Assembly (NCBI GenBank): GCA_016845785.1
Contig: JAERSH010000048.1
Coordinates: forward strand, 1-64,000
DNA: 64,000 bases
Direction: 5' to 3'
Origin: Fidelibacterota bacterium
GTDB taxonomy: Bacteria; Fidelibacterota; Marinisomatia; Marinisomatales; TCS55
Each line of letters opens with the position of its first letter. Positions within the stretch are counted from its first letter, which is position 1. A program made the translations under genes and the position numbers. Of this stretch, positions 13,407 through 22,394 are shown in pieces. Below the pieces are notes generated by a model, which worked only from the letters and a program-made list of their open reading frames with translations, did not search any database and was not told where the DNA came from.

Positions 13407-14984
13407 TCATCTTGTAATTAACGTAACGAGGCGGAAGGGTTTATCCTTTTCTTTTTTATGATAATATAGAAGAATATCCTGTTTTCCGTCGTGGTTCAAA
13501 TCCTGTAGCCATGTGCCTGTTTCCATGCTCGGCACTGTAAAATTCACCGTGTGCGGTTCATGATTTAGAATATTTAATTCAGGTTCACCGCTAAAGATCT
13601 GAATTTCATTCTTTTTCGTCGCCACCAGTAATTCTGATAATCCATCCCCCGTCAGATCACCCAAAAGTATAAATGGGAAAAACCCGCCTTCATCGTCATA
13701 AATATTCACGTGAGCCTTAATTATTTTCTTACCATTTGGATGAGATAGGAAACGACCATCAACCATCCTGTGTGTTTCTAAATTAAGGGTAAGGTGCCTC
13801 CCAAGGAATACATTGATGATGCCAGTAAGTCCGAATTTCACATCATAACGAATGATATCTGACTGACCATTACCATCGATATCTTTGATCCATTGGTGAG
13901 CGTAACCGCCCGACTGAGCAGCGCCGGCTTTTCCATCCGAAATGGTGGCGGTGTTATGATTGTTTGAAAATATAATTTTGTCATCCTCGGCGGAACCAAA
14001 ATGGACGATGTATCGGCTCTTCATCTTGAACACACTTCGGCCGGTCAACGTGTGAGTGACCATATCCGGGATGCCGTCTCCATTCATATCTTCAATGGAA
14101 TGGAGAACTGTATAATCGGTGGCTTTTCGCGTGCCAAACATGAGTGAAAACGTGCTCGCATCTTTAAATCCAAATACGATGGAATAAGTGCCGTCTGAAT
14201 CAAAGTGCACATCCGTTTTAAATGTGGTCGGTTCAGTATTAAATGAGCCATCATCATTTTGGAGATAGACTTCAAAATGATCTTTATTCCAAAAGATGAG
14301 GTCGCTTTTTCCATCCCGATTATAGTCAAAATTGTGGACGCGGCTGAGATACCAATGAAGCGTTTGGGGGTTAATGCCCACTTTGCCATAATCCCGATCA
14401 TCATCAAATGTACTTTGATTATGGAACGGTTCAGGTGGACCGATCTTTACTGGTTCAGAAAAACTGCCATCCGACAGTTGGGTGGATAACCAAAATCCAT
14501 CCACAGCAGGGGCGATGATGTCATCTTGGCCATCATCATTTAAGTCATGGGTTATTCTGGCTTGGGGAATGTGATGTTTAAAATCCGTTCTAAAATCAAA
14601 TGGAATGTTAATGAGGTGATGAACTGCTTTAGTCTTTGGATCAAACCAGTTTAATTGATCGTTAGAAAAAGTGAGGAGTCGTTCTTTGCCATTAATCGTG
14701 GTTACATCCACAAACAGAGGTTGGGGGGTAAGGGTGGTATTGATTTCAACTGTCCATTCACCATTTTGGAATTGATAAATATTGAGGTGGGTCGTGCCGG
14801 TGGAATCCACATGGAGAATAGCAATATCCTCCATGGCATCATCATCCAAAAAGTTTCCGGTTACGATACGCGCATGGTCCGGGATTGGGTTTGCCACTTC
14901 GAATGCGTCAAAAGAAAATTCCGACTCCGCAGTTAATCGCATTGAAAAAAGTATAAGACTGATGATGAAAGATTTTATCTTCAT
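13407..14984 (-). CDS. Secreted FG-GAP/VCBS-repeat protein
   Basis: 525 residues with an export signal (FIISLILFSMRLTAES). At least six repeats contain the calcium-binding pattern D-x-[DN]-x-[DN]-G, for example DLNDDGQDDI, DYNRDGKSDL, DMNGDGIPDM, DIDGNGQSDI and DLNHDGKQDI. Such repeats build integrin-alpha-like beta-propellers on the outside of the cell. The likely role is binding or structure rather than catalysis; no enzymatic domain was seen. It is divergent from the Kunitz gene, with a 115-bp gap that must hold both promoters. Confidence 0.85.
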   Translation of the reverse strand: MKIKSFIISLILFSMRLTAESEFSFDAFEVANPIPDHARIVTGNFLDDDAMEDIAILHVDSTGTTHLNIYQFQNGEWTVEINTTLTPQPLFVDVTTINGKERLLTFSNDQLNWFDPKTKAVHHLINIPFDFRTDFKHHIPQARITHDLNDDGQDDIIAPAVDGFWLSTQLSDGSFSEPVKIGPPEPFHNQSTFDDDRDYGKVGINPQTLHWYLSRVHNFDYNRDGKSDLIFWNKDHFEVYLQNDDGSFNTEPTTFKTDVHFDSDGTYSIVFGFKDASTFSLMFGTRKATDYTVLHSIEDMNGDGIPDMVTHTLTGRSVFKMKSRYIVHFGSAEDDKIIFSNNHNTATISDGKAGAAQSGGYAHQWIKDIDGNGQSDIIRYDVKFGLTGIINVFLGRHLTLNLETHRMVDGRFLSHPNGKKIIKAHVNIYDDEGGFFPFILLGDLTGDGLSELLVATKKNEIQIFSGEPELNILNHEPHTVNFTVPSMETGTWLQDLNHDGKQDILLYYHKKEKDKPFRLVTLITR

Positions 14985-15099
14985 GGACTGAATCCGTTTG
15001 ATGAGGATGCTTAAAATTAACCTTGAATCTTCATTTAGGCTAGGATGGTTTTTTAATAGCGAAATTGAATTGGATTCAATTACCCCTTAAATTTTCACC

Positions 15100-15366
15100 A
15101 TGAATTCATCACATCGACCCATTATTAAATCTATCCTGGCAGGGGTATTTCTTTTTTGGGGAAATCTGGCATGCGAACCGGAAAAGCCGGATCCGCTACC
15201 GACGAGGTGTTATTTGAATCCCGATCCCGGACCGTGCAAAGCGGCCATTCCTCGATATTACTATGATCAAAAAGACAATAAGTGCAAAGAATTCACCTGG
15301 GGCGGATGTGATGGAGTCGTTCCATTCGAAACTTTAGAAAAATGCCAACAGAACTGCGGTGAATAA
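15100..15366 (+). CDS. Kunitz/BPTI-type protease inhibitor, exported
   Basis: 88 residues: a hydrophobic export signal ending at C25 (possible but imperfect lipobox NLAC), a short proline-rich linker, then one Kunitz domain. All six cysteines are present (C37, C46, C62, C70, C82, C86). The spacing 8-15-7-11-3 is one residue shorter than BPTI (8-15-7-12-3). The reactive-loop sequence is GPCKA, with lysine 47 at P1 as in BPTI, so trypsin-like serine proteases are the expected target. The YYY and GGC positions of the fold are kept. It overlaps the next gene by 8 bp. Kunitz domains are mainly known from animals. Confidence 0.9.
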   Translation: MNSSHRPIIKSILAGVFLFWGNLACEPEKPDPLPTRCYLNPDPGPCKAAIPRYYYDQKDNKCKEFTWGGCDGVVPFETLEKCQQNCGE

Positions 15367-16204
15367 GCCCCTCATTATGGATGGGGCCATGGGGACGGAA
15401 CTTATGGCCCGGGGCGTCAATTTGCCCTTGCCCTTATGGTCCGCTGAATCGAATCTTACCGATCCGGAAGTGGTGCAAGCCATTCATGAGGATTATGTAA
15501 ATGCTGGTGCAGATATTATTGGCACCAATACATTTCGCACCACCACATGGACATATCGAAAAGCAGGATATTCTCCAAAACGAGCACAGGAACGAGCAAA
15601 ATCCAGTTTAATGAAAGCGGTGGAATTGGCACGGAATTCACATCCAAGAATTCTTGCTGGCTCCATCACCTCGATTGAAGACTGTTACTCTCCGGAATTA
15701 TTTCCCGGCCGGGGCGCATCAGAAGATACATACGGTGAAACAGTGGAATGGTTTAAAGATGCGGGTGTAGATGTCATCCTGTTTGAAACTATGGGGCACT
15801 TGGAAGAAATTGACATTGCGCTCAAATCTGCTCAGGGACATGAAATTTGGTTAAGTCTTATTGTGAAAGATGGAGATCATTTGCTATCGGGACATCCATT
15901 GAAATCTGTATATCCGTTGGCCAAAGATAATGTGGATGTACTCATGCTGAATTGCAGTACGGTTGAAAAAACCAATCTTGCATTGGGCAATCTCAATAAG
16001 CACTGGGATGGGGATTGGGGTGTCTATCCCAATTTGGGATTAACCGAACCGGAACCCGATGGAAAGATGGATAAAAAAGTTGATGACCGATCTTTCTCAA
16101 AGATTATTTCCCAATATTTAGAATTGAATCCTAAAGTGATTGGATCATGCTGTGGATCGACGCCGAAACATACGGAGATGATATATAAAATGGTGAATCC
16201 TTAA
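15359..16204 (+). CDS. Homocysteine S-methyltransferase family protein
   Basis: 281 residues, a single pterin-independent methyltransferase barrel that would methylate homocysteine to methionine, or a related thiol, using S-methylmethionine or betaine. The N-terminal MDGAMGTEL and all three zinc-binding cysteines (C199 in MLNCS, C264 and C265 in GSCCGS) are present. Length matches MmuM/BHMT-like proteins rather than full MetH. GTG at 15359 is used because it gives the standard N-terminus. It overlaps the Kunitz stop by 8 bp, so the two are translationally linked although functionally unrelated. Confidence 0.87.
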   Translation: MNKPLIMDGAMGTELMARGVNLPLPLWSAESNLTDPEVVQAIHEDYVNAGADIIGTNTFRTTTWTYRKAGYSPKRAQERAKSSLMKAVELARNSHPRILAGSITSIEDCYSPELFPGRGASEDTYGETVEWFKDAGVDVILFETMGHLEEIDIALKSAQGHEIWLSLIVKDGDHLLSGHPLKSVYPLAKDNVDVLMLNCSTVEKTNLALGNLNKHWDGDWGVYPNLGLTEPEPDGKMDKKVDDRSFSKIISQYLELNPKVIGSCCGSTPKHTEMIYKMVNP

Positions 16205-16250
16205 GGATAAAACCGTAGCTTCTCGCCCCTTTTTAACATCATAAAAATCA

Positions 16251-16952
16251 ATGTCAACATTAAGAGAACTCACTATTACCGGTATGTCCGATCCCAATGG
16301 ATTGGATATCAATGCATACCTTGCCGCCGATGAATGGATCAACCACGATCATCCGGATATTATCCAAAAAGCAAAAGATTTAACCGCTGGACTTGAAAAT
16401 GATTGGGATAAGGTCCAAGTCATTTTTGAATTTATCCGGGATGAGATTGTTTACAATTTTGCACCCATCATCGACAGTGAAGATGACTGGAAAGCATCAT
16501 CTGTTTTGACGGAGAAAAATGGTATGTGCCATCAAAAATCTAATTTGCAGGTGGCTTTGTTTCGTGCAGTTGACATCCCTGCTGCATTGACCTATCAAAA
16601 GATTATAGATCATCCATTGATGCGGACGCGCTATGCAGAAATGATTCCCGATGGTATTTTACCTTACCACGCTTTGGCGGCTGTCCATATTGACGGAAAA
16701 TGGTATCGTATGGAAGCGACTTTGGACTCCGGATTATGCGAAAGAAGGGGCTACCGAAAAACAGAAATGAAGGTGGGAGAAGAAACGATACTCCCGACTA
16801 CGAAGGAAAATGGCGATCCCCATTTCGAAATCATTGAAGATCATGGTTATTTTGAATCCTACCCAAAGGAATTTTTAGACACAATGCTATCCAATAAAGA
16901 TAGATGGAAGGAATGGCGACAGTTCGTTCGTAAAGAGCATTTGTCTATGTAG
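16251..16952 (+). CDS. Transglutaminase-like cysteine protease-fold protein
   Basis: 233 residues with a TGase-like core. The catalytic triad is visible: C93 in NGMCHQKS, H140 in PYHALAAV and D159 in MEATLDSG. There is no signal peptide, so it is probably cytoplasmic. Such proteins act as peptidases or amidases more often than as cross-linkers. It lies 46 bp after the methyltransferase and may share its transcript. The substrate is unknown. Confidence 0.8.
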   Translation: MSTLRELTITGMSDPNGLDINAYLAADEWINHDHPDIIQKAKDLTAGLENDWDKVQVIFEFIRDEIVYNFAPIIDSEDDWKASSVLTEKNGMCHQKSNLQVALFRAVDIPAALTYQKIIDHPLMRTRYAEMIPDGILPYHALAAVHIDGKWYRMEATLDSGLCERRGYRKTEMKVGEETILPTTKENGDPHFEIIEDHGYFESYPKEFLDTMLSNKDRWKEWRQFVRKEHLSM

Positions 16953-17079
16953 TCTCAAACTTGCCCTTTTTTATTCTTCATTATAATTTCGCCGGAACTT
17001 TTTAAGACGATTAGTTGTATTTCAATCGATTAATTATTTAATCACAAGTGAGAAACAAAATTGAGGAGGTCGTAATCAG

Positions 17080-18024
17080 GTGATCAAAGTCACAGATTTG
17101 TCCAAAAATTACGGCCCTGTTGAAGCGGTGAAATCCATATCCTTTGATATTCAGGATGGGGAAATTGTCGGCTTCCTTGGGGCTAACGGCGCGGGGAAAA
17201 CCACCACGCTCAAAATGATGACGGGGTATTTAGTCCCTTCACAAGGATCCATTGAGGTGAATGATATGAATATCATTGATCACACCCACGAGATCCAAAA
17301 ACAGATTGGCTATTTGCCCGAACTTAATCCGCTCTATACGGAAATGCGGGTCTATGAATATCTCGAATTTTTAGCAGGGATTCGCAAAATTACCGGTAGA
17401 GCATTTAAAGATGCATTGGCTCGGGTTGTCGAGCAATGTGGATTGAATGGTGTCGTCCATAAAACCATATCTGACTGTTCGAAAGGATACAAACAGCGGA
17501 TAGGATTGGCCGCAGCCATGATTCACGATCCAAAAATTTTAATTCTCGATGAACCGGTTACAGGCCTCGATCCAAACCAAATTGTTGAAATTCGCGGCCT
17601 CATTAAATCTCTGGGCAAAGAAAAACTGGTTTTCATGTCCAGTCATATTCTCCAAGAAATTCAGGCCACAGTGGATCGGATCATTATTATTAATCAGGGT
17701 GAGATTGTAGCCAACGGCACCAGCGATGAACTCATGAGCAATTTCATGGGGAATGTCCTCCTCAATATGGAAGTCAAAGGCGCTGTCCGAGAGTCAGTAG
17801 AGCATATTCAAGCCAAGCTACCTTCTGTGAAATTTATCGGGATGGAAGAAGTGAATGGTATTCAATCGGTTCAGTTCGAATATGGAAAAGACAAAGATCC
17901 CCGAGAAGACTTGTTCCATTATGCGGTTGAAAATAATTGGTCCATTCTGAAAATGAATCCCCACACTACTAATTTGGAAGATATTTTCCGTGATCTGACA
18001 AAAGACGGAGGGGCCAATGCATAA
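17080..18024 (+). CDS. ABC transporter ATP-binding protein, GldA-like
   Basis: 314 residues. The Walker A motif is GANGAGKTTT (34-43), the signature is SKGYKQRIG and Walker B is ILILDEPVTGLDP. The SKGYKQR signature and C-terminal extension are typical of GldA/BcrA-type exporters. It starts with GTG preceded by GAGGAGGT at 17063-17070, a strong ribosome-binding site. The stop overlaps the permease start. With the next three genes it forms a four-gene operon (17080-20809) ending in a hairpin terminator. In gliding Bacteroidota GldA, GldF and GldG form an ABC complex; here other gld genes are not in view, so gliding is not claimed. Confidence 0.9.
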   Translation: MIKVTDLSKNYGPVEAVKSISFDIQDGEIVGFLGANGAGKTTTLKMMTGYLVPSQGSIEVNDMNIIDHTHEIQKQIGYLPELNPLYTEMRVYEYLEFLAGIRKITGRAFKDALARVVEQCGLNGVVHKTISDCSKGYKQRIGLAAAMIHDPKILILDEPVTGLDPNQIVEIRGLIKSLGKEKLVFMSSHILQEIQATVDRIIIINQGEIVANGTSDELMSNFMGNVLLNMEVKGAVRESVEHIQAKLPSVKFIGMEEVNGIQSVQFEYGKDKDPREDLFHYAVENNWSILKMNPHTTNLEDIFRDLTKDGGANA

Positions 18025-18730
18025 CATACGCACAGTCTTTCGAAGAGAAATGCAGGGCTATTTCAACAGTCCAATGGCTTACATCTTTTTGGTCATCTTT
18101 GCCGTAGTGAGCGGATATTTCTTTACGAATACATTCTTTTTATTTGGTCAATCTGACCTTCGGGTGTTATTTGACATTGTGCCGCTTGTCTTCCTATTTT
18201 TCATCCCTGCAGTTTCTATGGGATTGATTGCACGAGAAAATAATATCGGCACTATGGAGACTATTTCGACCTTACCATTGAACACTTATGAGTTTGTGGT
18301 GGGCAAATTCCTGGCAGGATTCTGTTTGATCCTCTTGGGGTTGGCAGCCACTTCAATCCACTTTTTCACATTAGTGTCTGTTGGGACCAATGTGGATTAT
18401 GGTGCCATCTTCAGTGGCTATCTTGGATTGGCCTTAATGGGCGCCACTTACACTGCCATTGGCACCTACGCCAGTAGTGTAACCGAAAACCAAGTGGTGG
18501 CATTCATCATTGGCGTTTTCTTTGTCCTCGTATTTTTTATGCTGGATAAAACGTTGGTGTTTGTCCCCCATTCCTTGGCAGGGATACTTCAGTTCTTGGC
18601 AGTGGATTACCATTTATCCAATATTTCCAGAGGAGTGATTGATTCAAGAAATTTGATTTACTTCTTCTCCATGGTAGGATTTTTCATTTATCTAACCATC
18701 CAAACCCTTGAAGTGCGGAGGTGGAAATAA
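18017..18730 (+). CDS. ABC-2 type permease, GldF-like
   Basis: 237 residues with six hydrophobic segments, the size of GldF-type permeases. The N-terminus FRREMQGYFNSPMAYIF and the central ARENNIGTMETISTLPL are typical of this group. It overlaps the ATPase gene by 8 bp and touches the next gene by one base, so translation is coupled. It would form the membrane channel of the complex. Confidence 0.88.
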   Translation: MHNIRTVFRREMQGYFNSPMAYIFLVIFAVVSGYFFTNTFFLFGQSDLRVLFDIVPLVFLFFIPAVSMGLIARENNIGTMETISTLPLNTYEFVVGKFLAGFCLILLGLAATSIHFFTLVSVGTNVDYGAIFSGYLGLALMGATYTAIGTYASSVTENQVVAFIIGVFFVLVFFMLDKTLVFVPHSLAGILQFLAVDYHLSNISRGVIDSRNLIYFFSMVGFFIYLTIQTLEVRRWK

Positions 18731-20256
18731 TGAAACAATTATTAAATAATATTGATCTGAAAAAATCTGTATTCGTCCCGGGATTTTTACTATTCATCAT
18801 CTTGTTCTTATTGAATAGTATTTCTCAAAACTGGTTTCACCGTTGGGATTTGACGGATAATAATATGTATTCCTTATCCTCTTCCAGTGAATCTGTGGTG
18901 AAGCAAGTAGATGACCTTTTGACCATGAAAGTGTATTTCTCTGACGATCTTCCCGGGGAGTACGCCAATAACCGCCGATACCTCCAAGATATTCTGGAGG
19001 AGTATGAAGCCCTTTCTGATGGGAATATTCGTTTTGAATTTTTCCGTCCCGAAGATGATGAAGATATCGAGCAAGAAGCCCAGAAAGCGGGCATCATGCC
19101 GGTCCAGATGCAAGTGGTTGAGAATGATAAAATGGAAGTGAAGCGGGTCCTTATGGGGATGGTGATCCAGTATGAGGATAAAAAAGAAGTCCTCCCGGTG
19201 ATTCAGACCACCACGGGATTGGAATATGAAATCACATCCAAGATTAAGAAGTTGGTGGATACGAATAAACCCACAGTGGGCATTGCACAAGTTGAAGGGC
19301 AAACTGCCCAATTCCAAAATATTCAAAATCTTCTGGGACAACGGTATACAGTTCGGTCGGTTAATCTAAGTGATGCAGTGCCTACAGAAGTTACAGCCCT
19401 CCTTATGGGTGGTGTTTCGGATTCTTTAAGTGGGGATGAATATCAGCATCTTTCCGATTATCTGAATCGGGGTGGAAACTTGTTTCTTACGCAGAACCGT
19501 GTGAAGGCGAATTTACAAATCCAACAAGCATTTCCCATCCAATCCAATATCTATGATTTGATTGATGATTATGGTTTTGCCATTGCTGAAAATTTGGTGA
19601 CGGATAAGATTTGCGGTCGCGTGAATGTGCAGCAGCAAATGGGGCCAATTCGCATGAATGTACCCATGGAATATCCCTTATTGCCTGTGGTTCGATCATT
19701 CAATCAGAATGAATCCATTGTGGCTGGGTTGGAGCAAATCCAATTGGTCTTTGCCAGTGAAATATCACAAGATTCTGGTTCTATAGGGAATGTGAATTTC
19801 GTACCCCTCCTATTTACATCAGATCAATCCGGTGAAATGCGGGGACAGTTCAATTTGAATCCGGATCCCAAACAAAATCCTTTTATTCGCATGTTTAATC
19901 AAGCGGATCAGGTGTTGAGCGCACGATCAGAAAAAGTGGATGAAAATGGGATTATGAGCCAAGTGATATTGGTTGGGGATTCTGATTTTATGGCCGATCA
20001 AGGGGGAGGTCGTTCTCCTGAAAACCATATCTTCATCATGAATTCGGTGGACTATCTCATTGGTGACCGTGACTTGATTGCTCTTCGTTCCCGTGAAATT
20101 ACATCCCGACCTTTGGAGGATGTATCTGATGAAGCGAAGAAAACATGGAAATGGGTCAATATTGTTATGCCATCATTGTTAATTGTTGGTTTCGGGCTAA
20201 TCCGGATGAGAAGTCAAAAACGAAGAAGTGATATGCTGGAGGAACTCTATGGGTAA
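18730..20256 (+). CDS. GldG-like ABC auxiliary protein
   Basis: 508 residues with one transmembrane helix near the N-terminus, a large periplasmic domain and one C-terminal helix (VMPSLLIVGFGLI) followed by a basic tail. This is the layout of the GldG family. ATG 18730 is preferred over GTG 18721 because GGAGGT at 18717-18722 is well placed. The periplasmic part includes LGQRYTVRSVNLSD and a DSDF segment common in this family. It probably partners the GldF-like permease. Confidence 0.87.
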   Translation: MKQLLNNIDLKKSVFVPGFLLFIILFLLNSISQNWFHRWDLTDNNMYSLSSSSESVVKQVDDLLTMKVYFSDDLPGEYANNRRYLQDILEEYEALSDGNIRFEFFRPEDDEDIEQEAQKAGIMPVQMQVVENDKMEVKRVLMGMVIQYEDKKEVLPVIQTTTGLEYEITSKIKKLVDTNKPTVGIAQVEGQTAQFQNIQNLLGQRYTVRSVNLSDAVPTEVTALLMGGVSDSLSGDEYQHLSDYLNRGGNLFLTQNRVKANLQIQQAFPIQSNIYDLIDDYGFAIAENLVTDKICGRVNVQQQMGPIRMNVPMEYPLLPVVRSFNQNESIVAGLEQIQLVFASEISQDSGSIGNVNFVPLLFTSDQSGEMRGQFNLNPDPKQNPFIRMFNQADQVLSARSEKVDENGIMSQVILVGDSDFMADQGGGRSPENHIFIMNSVDYLIGDRDLIALRSREITSRPLEDVSDEAKKTWKWVNIVMPSLLIVGFGLIRMRSQKRRSDMLEELYG

Positions 20257-20809
20257 AAATATGAAATGGCTTGTCATTGCCTTGGCTGTTTTGGTGGTTT
20301 TATTCGGCATTAGCCAAATGAAGCAAAGTGGTTATGAGTCCAGCAGTGACCAAGTTTTTGATATTGAACGTGATGATGTATTTAGCTTCAATATCAGTAA
20401 AGTTGAAGAATCGATTACTCTCAATTATAATGGAGAAACATGGTCAATTGAAGGAAATGACACATTGGTGGTAAAAAAGAATACCATGGATTCATTCTTC
20501 AGCAATGTTTTAGAAGTGAAACGTACATCCTTGGTTTCAAAGAATGGATCCAAATGGGAAAAATTCAATGTGGGTGATTCCACCGGTACTCGATTGGTTC
20601 TAATGGATCATAATGGTGAATCAATGGGGGATATTGTTGTGGGTCGATCCAACGCAGAATGGTCCTCAAGCAACATCCGCGTTGGAGATGAAGTGGAAGT
20701 GTATCAGACCAATAAAAATATTTCATGGCAGTTGAATACTTCCCCAACCTATTGGGGTGAAGTGCCGCCACCGCCTGAACCAGACTCTACATCGGTTGAT
20801 TCTCTTTAA
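20249..20809 (+). CDS. DUF4340-like membrane-anchored protein
   Basis: 186 residues with one N-terminal anchor (WLVIALAVLVVLFGIS) and a periplasmic beta-rich domain, ending in a proline-rich tail. DUF4340-type proteins commonly follow GldG-like genes. ATG 20249 overlaps the upstream stop by 8 bp and is preceded by CTGGAGG. The length is shorter than most DUF4340 proteins, so it may hold only one repeat of the domain. Role unknown, presumably accessory to the ABC complex. Confidence 0.7.
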   Translation: MGKNMKWLVIALAVLVVLFGISQMKQSGYESSSDQVFDIERDDVFSFNISKVEESITLNYNGETWSIEGNDTLVVKKNTMDSFFSNVLEVKRTSLVSKNGSKWEKFNVGDSTGTRLVLMDHNGESMGDIVVGRSNAEWSSSNIRVGDEVEVYQTNKNISWQLNTSPTYWGEVPPPPEPDSTSVDSL

Positions 20810-20811
20810 TT

Positions 20812-20839
20812 AAAAACCCGCATATTGCGGGGTTTTTTG
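20812..20839 (+). terminator. Rho-independent terminator of the Gld-like operon
   Basis: The stem AACCCGCA pairs with TGCGGGGTT (one bulged G) around a TAT loop, followed directly by a run of T. It starts 3 bp after the stop of the last ABC-operon gene. Confidence 0.9.
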
Positions 20840-20868
20840 TTTCAATATTCTTTTAATTTCCGATAAAT

Positions 20869-20882
20869 TGACCACCCGGTCA
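20869..20882. promoter_or_regulatory. Possible TetR operator
   Basis: TGACC-ACCC-GGTCA is a perfect 5-bp inverted repeat with a 4-bp spacer, 14 bp upstream of the TetR start. It overlaps a TTGACC hexamer that could be a -35 box, so autorepression is plausible. The assignment rests on position and symmetry only. Confidence 0.45.
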
Positions 20883-20896
20883 TTAATGAATATTTT

Positions 20897-21517
20897 ATGA
20901 TTTCATCCACAAACAAATTTGATCAATTGCCCACGGAAAAGCAGGCGCGGATTGTTAATGCGTCCATTTCAGAATTTGCCGAACGGGATTATGAAACTGC
21001 GTCCATGAATAAAGTAGTTGAAAGGGCTGGCATCGCCAAGGGATCGCTTTTCAATTATTTCAAGACTAAGGGCAGTCTTTACTATCATATTTACCATCTT
21101 GCCATAGGAGAAGTGAAATCCTATTTGCGTAAAGTCCGAGATGAGACGGCGGACCTTCTATTCGAAGAGCGGTTGGCGAAGATTGTGGATTCAGGTGTTC
21201 AGTTTATTACAGACCACCCACGATTGGCGCGTATCTATTTTCGACTCATATATTCCGCAGATTCACCGGATCGTCAAAAAATTGTGGCAGAACTTCAGCA
21301 ACTCTCTGATGATTATTTAGGGGAGATTATTCAGGATGCAATGGATCGAGGTGAAATTGATTCTCAGATAAATAAATCTCAAGCTGTCTTTTATCTGGAT
21401 GCGGTATTGAATCGGTTCTTGAAAGAATTTCATGAATCATCATCCAATGATAATCAATTTGATCGAGATGAATGGGTAAAGGGAATTACAAAATTTTTTA
21501 GTAAAGGGTTAAAGTAA
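20897..21517 (+). CDS. TetR/AcrR family transcriptional regulator
   Basis: 206 residues. The N-terminal helix-turn-helix is clear: RIVNASISEFAERDY, then NKVVERAGIAKGSLFNYF (residues about 39-56), then KGSLYYHIYHLA. The C-terminal half is a divergent ligand-binding domain. It is separated from menG by one GTGTTCA repeat and could regulate itself, the men genes or distant targets; its ligand is unknown. Confidence 0.9.
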   Translation: MISSTNKFDQLPTEKQARIVNASISEFAERDYETASMNKVVERAGIAKGSLFNYFKTKGSLYYHIYHLAIGEVKSYLRKVRDETADLLFEERLAKIVDSGVQFITDHPRLARIYFRLIYSADSPDRQKIVAELQQLSDDYLGEIIQDAMDRGEIDSQINKSQAVFYLDAVLNRFLKEFHESSSNDNQFDRDEWVKGITKFFSKGLK

Positions 21518-21572
21518 GTGTTCACGCATTCCAGTGTTAAAGTATCGTGAACACACAAACACATGAACACTT
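21518..21572. repeat. GTGTTCA-type inverted repeat, copy 2
   Basis: GTGTTCACGCATT on the left faces CGTGAACACACAAACACATGAACAC on the right (given here as overlapping AACAC units). It fills the gap between tetR and menG and contains an ATG that extends the menG frame upstream. Confidence 0.8.
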
Positions 21573-21580
21573 TTAAAACA

Positions 21581-22327
21581 ATGAATGAGTCAAATAAACA
21601 AGATTATCCATCCGTTCAGGACATGACAGATAGTCAGCGAATTGGTATTGTTAAAGATATTTTTGCATCGGTGACGGATAAGTATGATTTCTTGAATCGG
21701 TTTTTGTCCGGTCGACGTGATGTGGCTTGGCGAAAGCGGACAGTATCCGAAATGAATTTCTTCAATACACATCGTATTTTGGATGTGGCCACAGGAACAG
21801 GCGATCTTGCACTGGATTGCGCCAACACCTATCCGGATGTGAAGGTAATGGGCGTGGATTTTGTCCAAGAGATGGTGGATAAAGGCATTGAAAAAGTAGC
21901 CGACCAAAATTTAACTGATCGAGTTCAACTTCAGTGGGGCGATGCCACCAATATCGAATTTGAAGACAATTCGTTTGATGTGACTGCCATTGCTTTTGGC
22001 ATCCGAAATATTCCGGATAAATTGAAAGCACTCTCAGAAATGAAACGAATCATTGTTGAAAATGGTCAAGTGATGGTGCTGGAACTCACCACACCGGAAC
22101 CAGGGTTTTGGCGGAGCACATACAGTTTTTATTTAAACGGTGTATTACCAAAACTCGCCAGAATTTTCACAAAGAATCCGGCAGCCTACGAATACTTGGC
22201 GGACTCTATTATGAATTTCCCAACGCGAAGAGAATTTGTCAAACTTATGGAAACGGTTGGATTAAAAAATTGCAGAGCCATACCACTTACATTTGGGGTT
22301 TGTACACTTTATATAGGAGAGAAGTAA
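21581..22327 (+). CDS. menG: Demethylmenaquinone methyltransferase
   Basis: 248 residues; transfers a methyl group from S-adenosylmethionine to demethylmenaquinone, the last step of menaquinone synthesis. The N-terminal FASVTDKYDFLNRFLS, the SAM-binding DVATGTGDLALD and the AFGIRNIPDK motif are all characteristic of UbiE/MenG. ATG 21581 is chosen because the earlier ATG at 21563 is inside the repeat. It is the first gene of a long co-directional men cluster extending to 29721. Confidence 0.92.
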   Translation: MNESNKQDYPSVQDMTDSQRIGIVKDIFASVTDKYDFLNRFLSGRRDVAWRKRTVSEMNFFNTHRILDVATGTGDLALDCANTYPDVKVMGVDFVQEMVDKGIEKVADQNLTDRVQLQWGDATNIEFEDNSFDVTAIAFGIRNIPDKLKALSEMKRIIVENGQVMVLELTTPEPGFWRSTYSFYLNGVLPKLARIFTKNPAAYEYLADSIMNFPTRREFVKLMETVGLKNCRAIPLTFGVCTLYIGEK

Positions 22328-22330
22328 CAA

Positions 22331-22385
22331 TGTGTTCAAGTGTTCACGTCTATTATGGAATTAACACTTGAACAACTAAACACAA
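22331..22385. repeat. GTGTTCA-type inverted repeat, copy 3
   Basis: TGTGTTCAAGTGTTCACG is followed after a short spacer by TTAACACTTGAACAACTAA. It lies in the gap between menG and the thioesterase gene. Confidence 0.8.
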
Positions 22386-22394
22386 AAAAATATT

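Noticed and set aside
17080-20809. Evidence for gliding motility
   Set aside because: Only GldA/F/G-like components are present. Such ABC operons are widespread in non-gliding bacteria, and no gldB, gldH-N or sprA is visible.
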